NCBI GenBank assembly: GCA_021234155.1 | Contig: JAJEKV010000050.1 | Span: 5,787,199-5,851,198, forward strand | Length of the DNA stretch: 64,000 nt | Direction: 5' to 3' | From: Isoetes taiwanensis | Taxonomy: Eukaryota > Streptophyta > Lycopodiopsida > Isoetales > Isoetaceae | Part shown: piece by piece, positions 53,960 through 64,000 of the stretch | How the letters are laid out: every line of letters starts with the position of its first letter | Position numbering within the stretch: position 1 is the stretch's first letter | Position numbers and translations under genes: made by a program | The notes under the pieces: generated by a model | Seen by the model: the letters and a program-made list of their open reading frames with translations, nothing else | The model's database searches: none | What the model was told of the DNA's origin: nothing

Positions 53960-55685
53960 GGAAGAACGTCCCGCGAGCATTCTTCCTTCTAATCCTTTCT
54001 GCATCCTCAGTGTCGACCGTTCTGCACGCACTTTTCTTTTCTTTTTCTTATCCAGGCTTCTTCGAGCATCGGCAGTTGATAAGTCGGTTCAATCTTTCAT
54101 TTGATCGGGAGGTCAGAACAACAAGAGTTTTTTCCTCCAGGATTTCGTCTTTGTTATTCGAAGTCCACGCATCAAAATCCATGGAAGGCAAGATGCCAGC
54201 GTGGAGTCTGGGAGAATGAATACATGGCCCATGTTTGGAAGTTTGGCTATGGCGATGGCAGCTTCCTTGTTACAAGCCACCCATTTCATATATTCTGTAA
54301 TTACTTTTCTTCCTCGCGGAGGGCAAGCTACGTTGGCTCCCAAATTTCTCTCACAGGTTAGTAGATTCTAAAGTCTACTAGGGAATCGAACATATTTATC
54401 ATGCATATATATCTTTTTAATCAGAGGCAGAAACAATGTCCCCCTTCAAGCATGCATTGAGAAAAGTGAATTTGTACATCCTTCATCGAAGGATACTCTA
54501 CAAAAATAATCCAGAAAAGTATTGCTATAGGAAGTTGAACAATGCTAATAGTCTCAAACCTATTCCGACTTCCATTATCCAATCTATGGAGTGAATTCTA
54601 TGGAGTGAGTTCTCCTTGAAAAAGTGCAGGGTATTGTTAGACGAGCATATTGTAATGCATCTGTCTCCAAAAACCTATTCATTCTTGATATCAGTCAGTA
54701 GAGGTATTTGCTTTGTTCCATATACAAACTTGACAGACCAGTTTTGCTTCCACGTAAAGCTTCACCATCTGCTTCCATCCATCAAAATCCTTCCCATCAG
54801 GTGGTTAGGATCAGACTAAAATGGCTGGATCCAAGACTACTTGTATATATGAGGATGACAAAAGTGGCAGAAAAGAACAGTTCTTGGCCTAAACACGCCG
54901 GCGTTTGATGAAGCAAAGCTTGTTCTTCATCAAACGTGCTTTAGTCTTTCATTTTCGTGTTGACGACGACCAAATATAATATCGAAGCTTTGTAATAAAA
55001 TTTCCATTCATATGTTAATTATGAGCAATTAAATCTGGCTTGCATGTCCCAGAACCATCGCATCCAACCATGATTATGCAAGGTATCTCTGGCGCTTCGC
55101 ATTTTTGATTTGGCACTCTTCATCTTGTGAACAGAGAGGTACCTGCGTTTCGTCAATTATGCTTCAACACACAATTGTTTTGTGGAGCAGGATTGGAGGT
55201 GAAAACTATAGATCTGGTATTGTTTTCCTTACTTCATTCTCATCCTCCCATTTTAATGCATATGCAGGATGAGAATTGGCAAAAAATCCTGCATCTGATT
55301 GGTGTATTGGCATGATTCTTCACATATAGAGTTCGGAAATCTCGTTTCCTTCAAAGTCAATCGATTTTGGGACAATGTGGAAAGGATTGGACATGAATCT
55401 GGTATTTGGAAGAAGAAAATCATATTCGGAAGGAAAAATAGCGGAAGGTATGATTAAATTTGCTTTTTCCAACTTGTTGTGTATGATGCAGAACGAATTT
55501 TCCGTTTGTTGATGAAAGACACAGGTTTGTCTGGTAACATCAGATTTACGTGAAGAGCATAGAGCATATCCTGGACATAGTGGCCATGGCCTTGTCCTTG
55601 TCTTTTCGATGAATGGATTGGATGCCTAAATTCAAAATTCATAGCCTAGCCTGCATGTATAGTTCTGCTTTGAGTCAATCTCCTC
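53960..55685. other. Non-coding region
   Basis: Frames at 53,866-54,219 and 54,616-54,819 show no motif. A short inverted pair CAAGCTTTGTT-like sits around 54,905-54,935 (TTTGATGAAG / CTTCATCAAA). No gene supported. Confidence 0.4.
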
Positions 55686-55686
55686 T

Positions 55687-56225
55687 CTCTCATCCTTGAT
55701 CACTCTTTTGTTGAACAAGAATAACTTGGCAGGAAACATACCTGAATACTTGCATCTTTATCAAACTGCAGTTTGCTCTAAATTGTTGATTTGCATAACA
55801 ATTCGCTATTTGGTTCTATACCATCAAGTCTCGGGTTATTGAGCAATCTGCAGTCCCGTCTAGAACAAAATTATCTTAGTGGAAGCATTCCTCCAGTGAT
55901 AGGCAACATGTCGACTGTACAAACAGTGATATTGAGCTTCAATAGTTTATCAGAACAACTTCTCCATTTCCACAGTACAAGCCTCTGGGTCCTTGACATT
56001 GAGGAGAACAGGTCAGGTGGAGATCTTTCAACAGAGTTTAGCAATTATCAAGCTTACAAATACTTTCAGTTGGCAGAAATTTGTTTACAGGAGTTATTCC
56101 TCGTTGAATTGAGACAGCTTCGGCAGGATTCCCTGCTATCTAAGAGGATTCCTTCTGAATTATTTTGGTATCTAAGAAGATTCCCTCTGAAATATCTAAG
56201 AGCTTCATCCTGTAAAATGATGTAA
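55687..56225 (+). pseudogene. Leucine-rich-repeat fragment (LRR receptor type)
   Basis: Four repeats of the plant LRR type can be followed across two frames: SLITLLLNKNNLAGNIPEYL (55,690-55,760), NNSLFGSIPSSLGLLSNLQ (55,797-55,850), QNYLSGSIPPVIGNMSTVQ (55,865-55,925), and a final ILSFNSLSEQL. The LxxNxLxGxIP pattern is the extracellular repeat of plant receptor kinases and receptor-like proteins. Between repeats 1 and 2 the frame shifts once (near 55,775). After 56,060 the repeats fade, and no membrane segment or kinase follows, so this is an isolated fragment. Confidence 0.85.
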
Positions 56226-56229
56226 AATG

Positions 56230-58820
56230 ACGGTACAACCAATGAGTAGTGGAATTTGAACAATTAATTAAACCTTTCTCATACATATCTCTATGTCTTC
56301 AATTTGCTTCCGGAGCTATATATTTTGCTTCCACTTAGCATTTTCGTTACCATTTTTGCCCTCCTCAAGTTCATTATTTTTACACATTTTCCTACACTAT
56401 TGCCTAACAAAAAGACATGTCATTGATCTTGTATGGCACCAGCATACAGTATGACGTTCTGGGAAAATCATTTACCTCTTCTAACATGCATTGCTCAAGC
56501 TGCAATTAAATTTCATATATCTGCCTTACCCATTTGTTTAAAATTGCAGATGCTTGGGAATATGCTCCAACATAATCCAATGGAGTGACGACTTCTCTAA
56601 GTCCATTGCGATCTCATCTCAGAAATAGGTAAGTATTTTTAACTTACAAGCATAATACATAGGCTGATTTCAGTCAAGCTTAAAATTTGCTGATATATTG
56701 ACTGCTCATGATCCATTAGTCTGTGATATCTAATTGTGCCAAATGCATTCAGTTTCTCACTTTCCCTAATAACAGTCAGCTTCGGATCAGATTTTTATAA
56801 GTACAAAAACATCTGGATCAGATGCAAGAAAAAACTTTCATAGATGGAATCCCATTCGATGGACTGTTATAATTTCTAAAAATGCAGAGCATTATGATGC
56901 TTATTGAGCAATCATAGCATTATGATGCTTATTGAGCAATCATATTGCTTGCAACTGCTATATAGCCTAATTATATAACATGTGTCTATGTTCTTACTGT
57001 ATACAACCATGATAGTAATGTGTATTTACCGCCATTTTGGATTGATCAATGTGGCCTTGCACAGCTTGTCAATTTTTCCATTTTCCATGTGATTTTTTTA
57101 CAAATTTGATAGAAACATCTTTTACTTCCCTCTCGCAATTAGGATATTTCAAAGATAACCTAATTTATTGTTCCAATATTTTAGCAAAAGTTCTCACGAC
57201 ATTAACGCTATTGGATTATTTTAAAACATGACATCTCTGAATTCCAATTCCAGTCCAAATGGTAGTTGAAAATACATTGCAATACGAATTATATGTTGAT
57301 AAAATATCTTATATCTATGTTTACATGTAATATAATATAGCATATTCATGGCAATAGATGTGGTGTTTTTTTGATATGCTCAATGCTATGCAGATATGTT
57401 GCAGTAGGTAGTGAGACCTTCTTGACGGTCTATAACAAGGCCTTTGAATCTGTGACAGTTCCTGAGCTCTAAAACATTCAGTAAATAGTTACTCTTAATG
57501 TAGATGTGTTGCAGAGTAGCAGTAATCTCCCTTCTATTGGAATTTTTAGACCCAGGATTAAATTGGTTATGTTGGATATAATGAAAATATTGAAGAGCTC
57601 TAACAGTGCATTGATGGTGAATCTCTACCCTTTCATCAGCCTGAATTAAGTTCCATAATCTCCCTGCTTTTCTTTTATGGCTCGGTGATTGCAGTTATGG
57701 ATGGACCTAACACTTAGACTAATGTCTTTGATGCAAGTAATGATCTGTTGTTGGCAGCATTAAAAAATGCAGCGGTTGTCTTCAACTGCAGAAAGAAGAC
57801 CTTATAAAGCTTTATCCCTATCAAGAATCATCCCAAAAGAGAGCATCTAGAAGCTGGGAATATTAAATGACATATCACACAGAGCTTCAAAGACGAGCAT
57901 CAATATTGCTGTAGAGTTCCCTCCTTCCTATTATGTACTATATAATGATTCTTTTCACATCGGTACATCAGGTTAGCATTTCCAGCCTACATTTGATGTC
58001 TGGTTAATAGACTAAGTATATGCATGTTTCCAATCCTATTATTCAGCCATCAGGATAAGAATGCCTCCATATTCAGTAGGTCTGCTGCTTGAAATAAAAG
58101 CTTGAACTAATTGGCATGTCAAGCGGGCAAGTGATATTGATATGTTTTAGTCAAATATTACTGTGAAACCTGAAGCTGACTCTAGATTCCTCATCATTGT
58201 GGACTGCAGCTCAAAGTAAGAATTGGCCAACTATTATAAACAAACTATTGGACCAACCTCAAATTTGTATCCTTTGGATAACTGCATAAAGGTGCTAGTT
58301 GGCGCTTTCTTGTCTTGGCAGACTGCTCAAAGCACTAAAGAACAAGTCTATTAAAATACGTCATAGATGTGCAATGCACCTATTACTTGAATAGTCTCAC
58401 AACGTAATCTAAATCAGATATTGATATTTATCAACTACAAGATGTACCATGCAAGGTATGATTTTCTGGTTGCCTGTGTGCGTGCTGCCATGAACACAGT
58501 TTAAAAATAACTAAGATTCTGCTACACATCGATGGGACATGATATATCTTTGAATATATCCAAGTTTATTACAAATTCAATTGCTCTACGCTGGAAATGC
58601 CATTAAAGGAACTTTGCTCCTACACAAAGGGGTATTTCTGTTGAAATATGTACAAATTCTGTAGATGCTTTCATTGCATATGTACAAATTCTGTAGATGC
58701 TTTCATTGCATATGTTCTCAGCTTGGAATCAGCATCATGGCAAAGATGAGATGCCTTACCGCCCCTTGAAACAATTGTCTGCTTTCTCTACCATATAGTG
58801 TTATGGCAAAAAACCTAGAA
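56230..58820. other. Non-coding region with two small tandem repeats
   Basis: AT-rich, without a supportable gene. It holds a 28-bp tandem pair (AGCATTATGATGCTTATTGA...) at 56,887-56,942 and a 32-bp pair (ATATGTACAAATTCTGTAGA...) at 58,646-58,709. Confidence 0.6.
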
Positions 58821-58909
58821 AGGTAATCAAAACAATGGCAATAGACATTGAAGGGCAAAATTTACATAAAAACAATACTGCAGCTCATAGCAGAAAAATA
58901 CTAACTTTA

Positions 58910-59055
58910 ACATGATGCATCGGTAGCTCATCCATTCTTCTTCTTCTATTGCTATGGGATTTTTATATCTAACCGTTATTGAAAGTGATTCTATATTTAA
59001 ACAGCACATGTGGCATGGCTGCAAATAGAACTAGAAAATCAATTTGTGTATGTAG
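58910..59055 (+). pseudogene. LINE endonuclease, part 1
   Basis: Translation gives GIFISNRY (58,950-58,975), matching the G.aI.i...  strand of apurinic-type endonucleases, then one or two frame breaks and HVAWLQIELENQFVYV up to the insertion point. The N-terminal strand with the catalytic Asn is not recognised. Confidence 0.65.
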
Positions 59056-59231
59056 TGTTAGAGTATGATGATGATGTGCATCTTTGAGTCATCACTTGTT
59101 CTTGACATGGCACTCTATATTAGCCATAGTCACGCCTCATTCTTCTTAGTTCACTCTCTAGGAGCTAGTAGGTGCTTACGCATTCTGTCCTTGTCTTTTC
59201 CTTCATCCTTGAGATTTCTCAGGAGCTATCA
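59056..59231 (+). repeat. 5' LTR of the copia-like element
   Basis: TG...CA ends, 176 bp; ATTAGCCATAGTCACGCCTC and CTCTCTAGGAGCTAGTAGGT are shared with the 3' LTR. Confidence 0.93.
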
Positions 59232-59243
59232 TGGTATCGAGCC
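59232..59243 (+). promoter_or_regulatory. tRNA-iMet primer-binding site, one base missing
   Basis: TGGTATCGAGCC follows the LTR end with no spacer and equals the initiator-Met site TGGTATCAGAGCC except for one lost A. Confidence 0.88.
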
Positions 59244-59959
59244 TATCCGAAGGGGAGGTTAGCATGTCGATCACGGTTGATCTTCAAAATTCTCAGTGAG
59301 TTTTTGATTTGGAAGCTAAGCTCTCAAAGGCTTGTCGGTTTGACATGACATTTTATGAGAAATCTTGGTATAGATGTTCTAAGAAATCTGGTGTGGATTG
59401 AACCAGTGAAACTCGAGTCAATTTCTTGGCAAGATTTCTTGCAAGATCAATTGCTGCAAAGGAACAAAGCTACAATGGCGTTCTTTGCATTGTGTGGATT
59501 TGTGCGGATCTACACCACAAGGTTGAAGAAGGATCGGTCGGTTTGCTCGGGATCCGGAGCTTCTTGGGAGCGGATCTTGTTCGGTTGTGGCATATGGCAA
59601 ATCGTGATGTCGGAAAAATATTGCATCTTAGGAGTTATTTTTGGGTTTGGGTGAATCGAAAAAAAAAAAAAAAAAATTGCATGCCGCAATTATTTTTACC
59701 CGGGTGAATCCTTTGCGGATTTGGTGGGATAGGGCCACACTTGGAGGAACGGTAAGAATTTAGAACTTGGAGCCCGATTTGGCTCTGGATTTGGTTGGAT
59801 CGGCTTTGCGGCACACTTCTTGCCGGATCTCAACTTTGTTGTGCCGGATCTCAAGTTTAGCAACAGTTCTTCTTAGGATCTCAAGTTTGGGCAAGGATCC
59901 GGGCGTCTATGCTAGCATTTGTGCCATTATTTACGGTTATTGATAATCAAAAGCATATA

Positions 59960-60480
59960 GATCAATAGTAGGATTTATTATCTTTGGGTGGATCTATGGA
60001 CTTACAGGCGGATGCCATGAGATATGATTGGGCTTCATTTGAATTCTTAACACATGAAAATTATTCTAGCTGGAAAATTTTCATGCATAAGCCTCTTTAC
60101 TCTATGGGCGGGAACATTTGGATATTGTTCTTGGGAAGCATACACAGTTAGATCACAGGGCGACAAGGACAAGTTTGATCAATTAGATGAAATTGCTTTT
60201 GAGTACTATTCGCAGGCAATTGATAAAGAAATACATCCTTGGGTATTAGATGTGTTCTCTAGTTCTAAGGAACTATGGGAGGTTCATTGCAAACTTAAAT
60301 TTGAGATAGATGCGGTTATGGCGCATATGAGAGATGATCTTGAAATTGTTCAAGGAGGAGTTCTTGGAACGTTGTGCCATGGTGATTACAAGGCGAAGAA
60401 GAGCATGCGACATGGATCAAACGAGAGCAGTCCGATATGGTTTTTTTATTGTCAAAGACAATATGAATTTCTTTGAAAAG
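59960..60480 (+). pseudogene. gag-like piece of the copia-like element
   Basis: ENYSSWKIFMHKPLYSMG (about 60,055-60,110) followed by a frame shift and EIHPWVLDVFSSSKELWEVH (about 60,220-60,290) matches the layout of copia-type Gag, where NY..WK..M...L is followed by a helix ending in ..A.e.W..L. No zinc knuckle is seen. The frame ends at 60,476. Confidence 0.6.
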
Positions 60481-61646
60481 CTATGATGTTTCCATTTTTC
60501 ACAAGAAATTCAGCCTGCGGAAGGTAAATATGATGAATTCGATGCATGCCATATAGTAGATAATGCATCACAAGATATCATTCAGCAGTTAGAGGTGCCT
60601 TTTATTGATGATTATCTTGAGGTTGCTGATTTATCTTCACTAGTACAAAGCTTCATGTCCATATCGAGTATCTTTGAAAAGGATAGATGGAAAATAAGCC
60701 ATGGGATGGCCGCTTGATGCTCTCACTAGTTTATGTCTCCTAGAAGATCATGTACAATAAAGGTCAAAATAATTCATATATGGAAACACTTGCACCTGAT
60801 AGATTTAGAACAAGACCAAGGTGTTATAGTTGAATCACGAACAAGATGAGTTGCATATGGCTTGTCTGCATGAGCATAGCGATGAAATATTTGAGCATCA
60901 AGTGTATACTGCAGATTTCAAAGATGAGTTGGTTCTTCAACTTCCTTGGATGGATATATATAGGCGCGAATCTTTGGTTTTAGTTCCATAATCACCAAGG
61001 TTAGTAAACATGAAGTCGATTTTCCACTTTATATTCATCTACATATTCCACTTGCTTGCACACATGATGGGATAGCAAAGGATCATACTAGCTTGGCTGA
61101 ATGCTTGGGGTATGTTGCTTGCATTGATATTCAAAGGGATCGACCTGGGATATTAAAGGTCGAGTTTTGAATGTTTACATTTACGAAATCAAGTCTTACT
61201 TGATTATTGATATGGTTGAAGATCAAAATATGTTTGATTATGATGTTAAGTCTGGTACATGGTCACAAGTATTAGCAGACGATTTTGTGAATTTCGGTGT
61301 GATATCAAAGAATGATTCAAGGATAGTTACAAGCTTTACATTGATAAATGTCTAGAATGGCGATCTCAACGTGTCATCAACAACTAAGCTTACACCCGCA
61401 GAGACTTCTACATGTTTTTTCATATCAAAAGCATTTGGTTATAAAGGATTTCTTTTTGTTGACAAGAAAGAGAAATACAGAGGGGCGAAAAATATGGTTT
61501 TAAAACCAAGCTTGATGGCACCCATGGTTACTTATGTGGTTGAGCTTGCTTTATATGCTGAATTTTAGGACATGTAACATCTCAGGGGGGATGTTAGTCC
61601 TAGGATTTATAGTTTTGTTTTTCAGCCATGCACGCCATCGGGGGGA
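60480..61646 (+). other. Interior of the copia-like element without recognised genes
   Basis: Frames 61,167-61,355 (VYIYEIKSYLIIDMVEDQN) and 61,371-61,568 look protein-like but match no retrotransposon domain I know. They may be captured sequence. A second purine tract CAGGGGGGATGTTAG lies at 61,581-61,597, upstream of the true 3' LTR. Confidence 0.45.
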
Positions 61647-61810
61647 TGTTAGAGTATGATGATGACGTGCATGTCATCACTTATTCTTGACATGGCACTC
61701 TATATTAGCCATAGTCACGCCTCATTCTTCTTAGTTCACTCTCTAGGAGCTAGTAGGTGCTTAAACATCGTCCTTGTCTTTCCTTCATCCTTCAGATTTC
61801 CTCGCTATCA
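61647..61810 (+). repeat. 3' LTR of the copia-like element
   Basis: 164 bp, same order of blocks as the 5' LTR, with short deletions after CATGTCATCAC and near its end. Confidence 0.93.
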
Positions 61811-61815
61811 TGTAG

Positions 61816-62340
61816 CACCTTGTTATTATGCCCTTTAAACATGGTTGTTTATAATCAAGCGAGGGGATGGGCCGGGGATAATCCGCTTCACAATCTTAGA
61901 AAGAAGTGCTTATGTACAAAGATCGGGAGCGATCATAATTGTAGGCGATTTTAATGCTAGAACTAAAGGGATCGCGGTGTATCTTACATGCAAGAAGGAG
62001 ACCCTCTCTGTTTGAAGAAGACGATGGGAGCTTTAAACGCCAATCCACGGATCGGATAAGGAACACCATGGGAGATTTTGCTAGACTTTGGTACCACATG
62101 TGGGCTGAAAATCATGAAAGGAATAGAGAAATTGAGAGCACACAAATACCAAGATTTGCATTACACCCGATGGGTGAAAGTATTGTAGACTATTTGCTCA
62201 TATCACTTGGGATGATAGTAGTATACTAAAAGCGATTGGAATTCGAGACAAAGTGCTAGAATCAGATCATCATGTAAGCCTATGTTTTGATTTGAAGGTA
62301 GAACTGCATGAAACAAGACAGCCATCTATTTTAGACCGGG
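61816..62340 (+). pseudogene. LINE endonuclease, part 2
   Basis: After APCYYAL the key element is IIIVGDFNARTKG (61,935-61,970), where GDFNAR is the catalytic Asp/Asn strand of exonuclease-endonuclease-phosphatase folds, and near the end RDKVLESDHHVSLCFDL, matching the SDH motif that ends the domain (catalytic Asp-His). The middle is frameshifted. This enzyme nicks target DNA to start target-primed reverse transcription. Confidence 0.85.
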
Positions 62341-62849
62341 CTAAAAGTTAGATCACACGGCGTAAGGTTTTCGAGAGATGCTTATCTCGGGCATTAGATA
62401 GCCCAATTTGGGTGGGGGAGTTATTCCGATTCTACCCGCTCCACGGACACCATAAAGAGAGCGAGGACATTGTTTTGGATACACCGCGAGGAAGGTAGGA
62501 GTGCCGTGTAACTCATGGTGGGATGCGAGAATGCTCTACCGAAACCAAATTGCCTACAAGAATTAAGGTGAAACCAAAATGGTATAAGCAAATGTTAAGA
62601 AGCAAGAAGGCGGCTTATGAATTGAAAAGGCAATCGGATCTTGATCACGGTTCCACAAACACCCAAAACTTTTCTCGAATAAACTCGAGGTCACCCGAAC
62701 ACCAGCAGTTGAATGAAGGAGATCTCCACGCAACTAGTAATGCGGTCCCTGTATCACTGCGAAAAATGCACCAAAGATGGATCTTCAGGCCCGGTGCATG
62801 AAGATCTTTTTTACGATGAGAGGTAAAGCTTTGCCTTGGAGCATATGCG

Positions 62850-64000
62850 ATAGGGGGAAGGTGCGGATCTTGAAGGGATGTGAGCTGGCGAAGTGGGGCG
62901 ATGAAAAACTCCTCCACATCCTAACCAATCACATCTTTGTCAATGAAGGTTTGCAAAGGTCCCGGCAATTAAACAAAGTCGTTTTCAAATCGCGAACAAA
63001 TTGCCGTTACAATCATGGTAGGAAGTGTTTACTCCTAAATTACTAGGCTGCCTACTAGAGCGTAAATCAGCACATGGGCGGATACCATTGGTGCAAGAGC
63101 TACATACAAGCGGGTTTTTGAGAATGCATTACTCTGGATCTTGCCCTTGCTTTGAAAGGTGCTCATTGAATAGGCTAAGAAACGAATAAAGGCATTGTTC
63201 CTTGCTTTCATTGACTTCTCAAAAGCCTTTGATGTCGGTTCCAAGAAAATGAATTGGGCAATCGAATGAAAGAGATTGGTGTTCCCATCTCACTTTTTAG
63301 TGCGGTGTCTCAACTCTACAAAGAAGTTAGAGTTCGGTAACAGATAACCAACCGCCAGAGATCCAAAGCACAATGGGAGTAAGGCAAGGTTGCCGTTTGT
63401 CGCCACGCTCTTTGGATTGTACATAGATGAATTGCAATCATGGCTGGAGCGAAGAAGGGCTTATAGGGACTCGTCTTGGAGACTATGTAATCAATTGTTA
63501 CTCTCTGCCGGATGATATGGTGCCGATGGCAGCCACACCTAATGAGCTCGGGAACATTTAGTAACACCGGCGAAGTTTTGCATGGAGGAAGAAAATGAAA
63601 GTTAATCTGTCCTTAAATCCAAGATCATGATGCAGGTGAACAAAGAACAGGGCCGCTTTTCATCTACAATGGGGAAACTTTGGGAGATAAGTCATTATAA
63701 ATATCTTGGTCTTGAGTTCAAGTCAAGAAATATAAATGGAAAGAGTGTATAAGAAAGCGGTATTTGGAGGGAAAACTTGGTATTGGTATGCCTTTCGGGC
63801 CGCAGCATCGTTGTCAAGCAAGGCGGGGTTGAAGAGAATGCTTTTCAAAACTTTGGTCCGTACTGATATCTATCACGGTGCCCCAATCTGGGGGGCCTAC
63901 TTTGTCTAAAGGCTTATGGAAACAGATCGAGAATGTTGAAAAAAATATTTTACAAGAGGAGATGGGCATCAAGCGGCAAACACCCTATCCTATCCTATTA
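62850..64000 (+). pseudogene. LINE reverse transcriptase and C-terminal part
   Basis: FLAFIDFSKAFD (63,205-63,235) is the first catalytic Asp block; then VSQLYKEVRV, GVRQGCRLS, and the second acidic block LPDDMV at 63,505-63,520, where LINEs have FADD(M/I)V (the two Asp are present, the residues before are displaced by an indel). HYKYLGLEF (63,700) and HGAPIWGAY (63,878-63,900) with EMGIKRQTPYP at the right edge belong to the thumb and connection. Broken by at least six frameshifts. Confidence 0.88.

Larger units (their letters stand above)
59056..61810 (+). mobile_element. Copia-like non-autonomous LTR retrotransposon inside the LINE
   Basis: The 5' LTR 59,056-59,231 (176 bp) and the 3' LTR 61,647-61,810 (164 bp) both run TGTTAGAGTATGATGATG...CTATCA. 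The 5-bp target duplication TGTAG is at 59,051-59,055 and 61,811-61,815. The primer site follows the 5' LTR directly and a G-rich purine tract (CGGGGGGA) precedes the 3' LTR. The 2.4-kb interior has a gag-like piece but no protease, integrase or reverse transcriptase, so it needs helper proteins. LTRs differ by several substitutions and indels, so it is not very recent. Confidence 0.95.
58910..64000 (+). mobile_element. LINE (non-LTR retrotransposon), split by a copia-like insertion, cut by the window end
   Basis: Pieces in order: endonuclease part 1 (about 58,910-59,055), insertion (59,056-61,815), endonuclease part 2 (61,816-62,340), linker, reverse transcriptase (about 62,850-63,780), thumb and C-terminal part running off the right edge. 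Many frameshifts. Insertion in the middle is proven by frame continuity: IELENQFVYV before it joins APCYYAL after it when one TGTAG is removed. The upstream start and any 5' untranslated region are not identified. Confidence 0.85.

Noticed and set aside
53866-54219. 117-codon frame as a membrane protein gene
   Set aside because: It overlaps a dispersed non-coding repeat shared with 41,007-41,190, where the frame is not kept.

Overview
This window looks like transposon-dominated DNA from a land plant. Evidence for a plant is a fragment of the plant-specific NPH3 family, a leucine-rich-repeat fragment of the LxGxIP type, Ty3/gypsy chromovirus and Ty1/copia-like elements (the latter with initiator-Met tRNA primer sites), a CACTA element, hAT-like elements, and genes with short GT-AG introns. 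A non-seed plant such as a fern is my guess from the mix of element types, but the sequence alone does not prove it. I see no intact conventional host gene: almost everything is a mobile element, a relic, or sequence I cannot assign.

Layout. 1-12.1 kb: two tail-to-tail copies of one chromovirus, A on + (1-4.57 kb) and B on - (12.1-4.99 kb), forming an inverted repeat with arms of about 4.5 kb. 12.3-12.7 kb: a broken, divergent histone H3 on -. 12.7-18.2 kb: non-coding, repeat-like DNA. 18.3-25.5 kb (+): coding pieces ending in a multi-exon gene that joins an acidic region, a Ulp1-type (C48) cysteine protease domain and an FCP1/NLI-like HAD phosphatase domain. 25.64-25.97 kb: a perfect miniature LTR element (TRIM). 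26.0-37.2 kb (-): DDE-type transposase pieces and a second transposon-like protein, converging on the Ulp1 gene and interrupted by a hAT-like element (26.82-27.92 kb) and a 3.9-kb CACTA element (31.46-35.41 kb). 38.4-41.0 kb: tandem repeats and a compound foldback. 41-48 kb: relics of NPH3 and of an FAD-linked oxidase, and a 1.04-kb hAT-like element. 48.3-48.6 kb: a compact GIY-YIG nuclease reading frame in DNA of unusual composition. 48.8-56.2 kb: dispersed and tandem repeats and an LRR fragment. 58.9-64 kb: a LINE (endonuclease, reverse transcriptase) split by a 2.75-kb non-autonomous copia-like element.

The most interesting unit is the convergent pair at 18-37 kb: a Ulp1 plus FCP1-like gene facing a DDE transposase of a family I associate with animal genomes. 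It may be one large transposon carrying its own SUMO-protease/phosphatase-like accessory gene. Insertions into it are datable by nesting: the hAT-like and CACTA elements lie inside it with target-site duplications, and the TRIM has identical LTRs.

Caution on frameshifts: where I aligned the two chromovirus arms by eye, nearly all differences are small indels or clustered changes at or beside CG and CHG sites, while AT-rich stretches are identical. That pattern resembles consensus errors at methylated cytosines, so some breaks in this window may be sequencing artefacts rather than true mutations.
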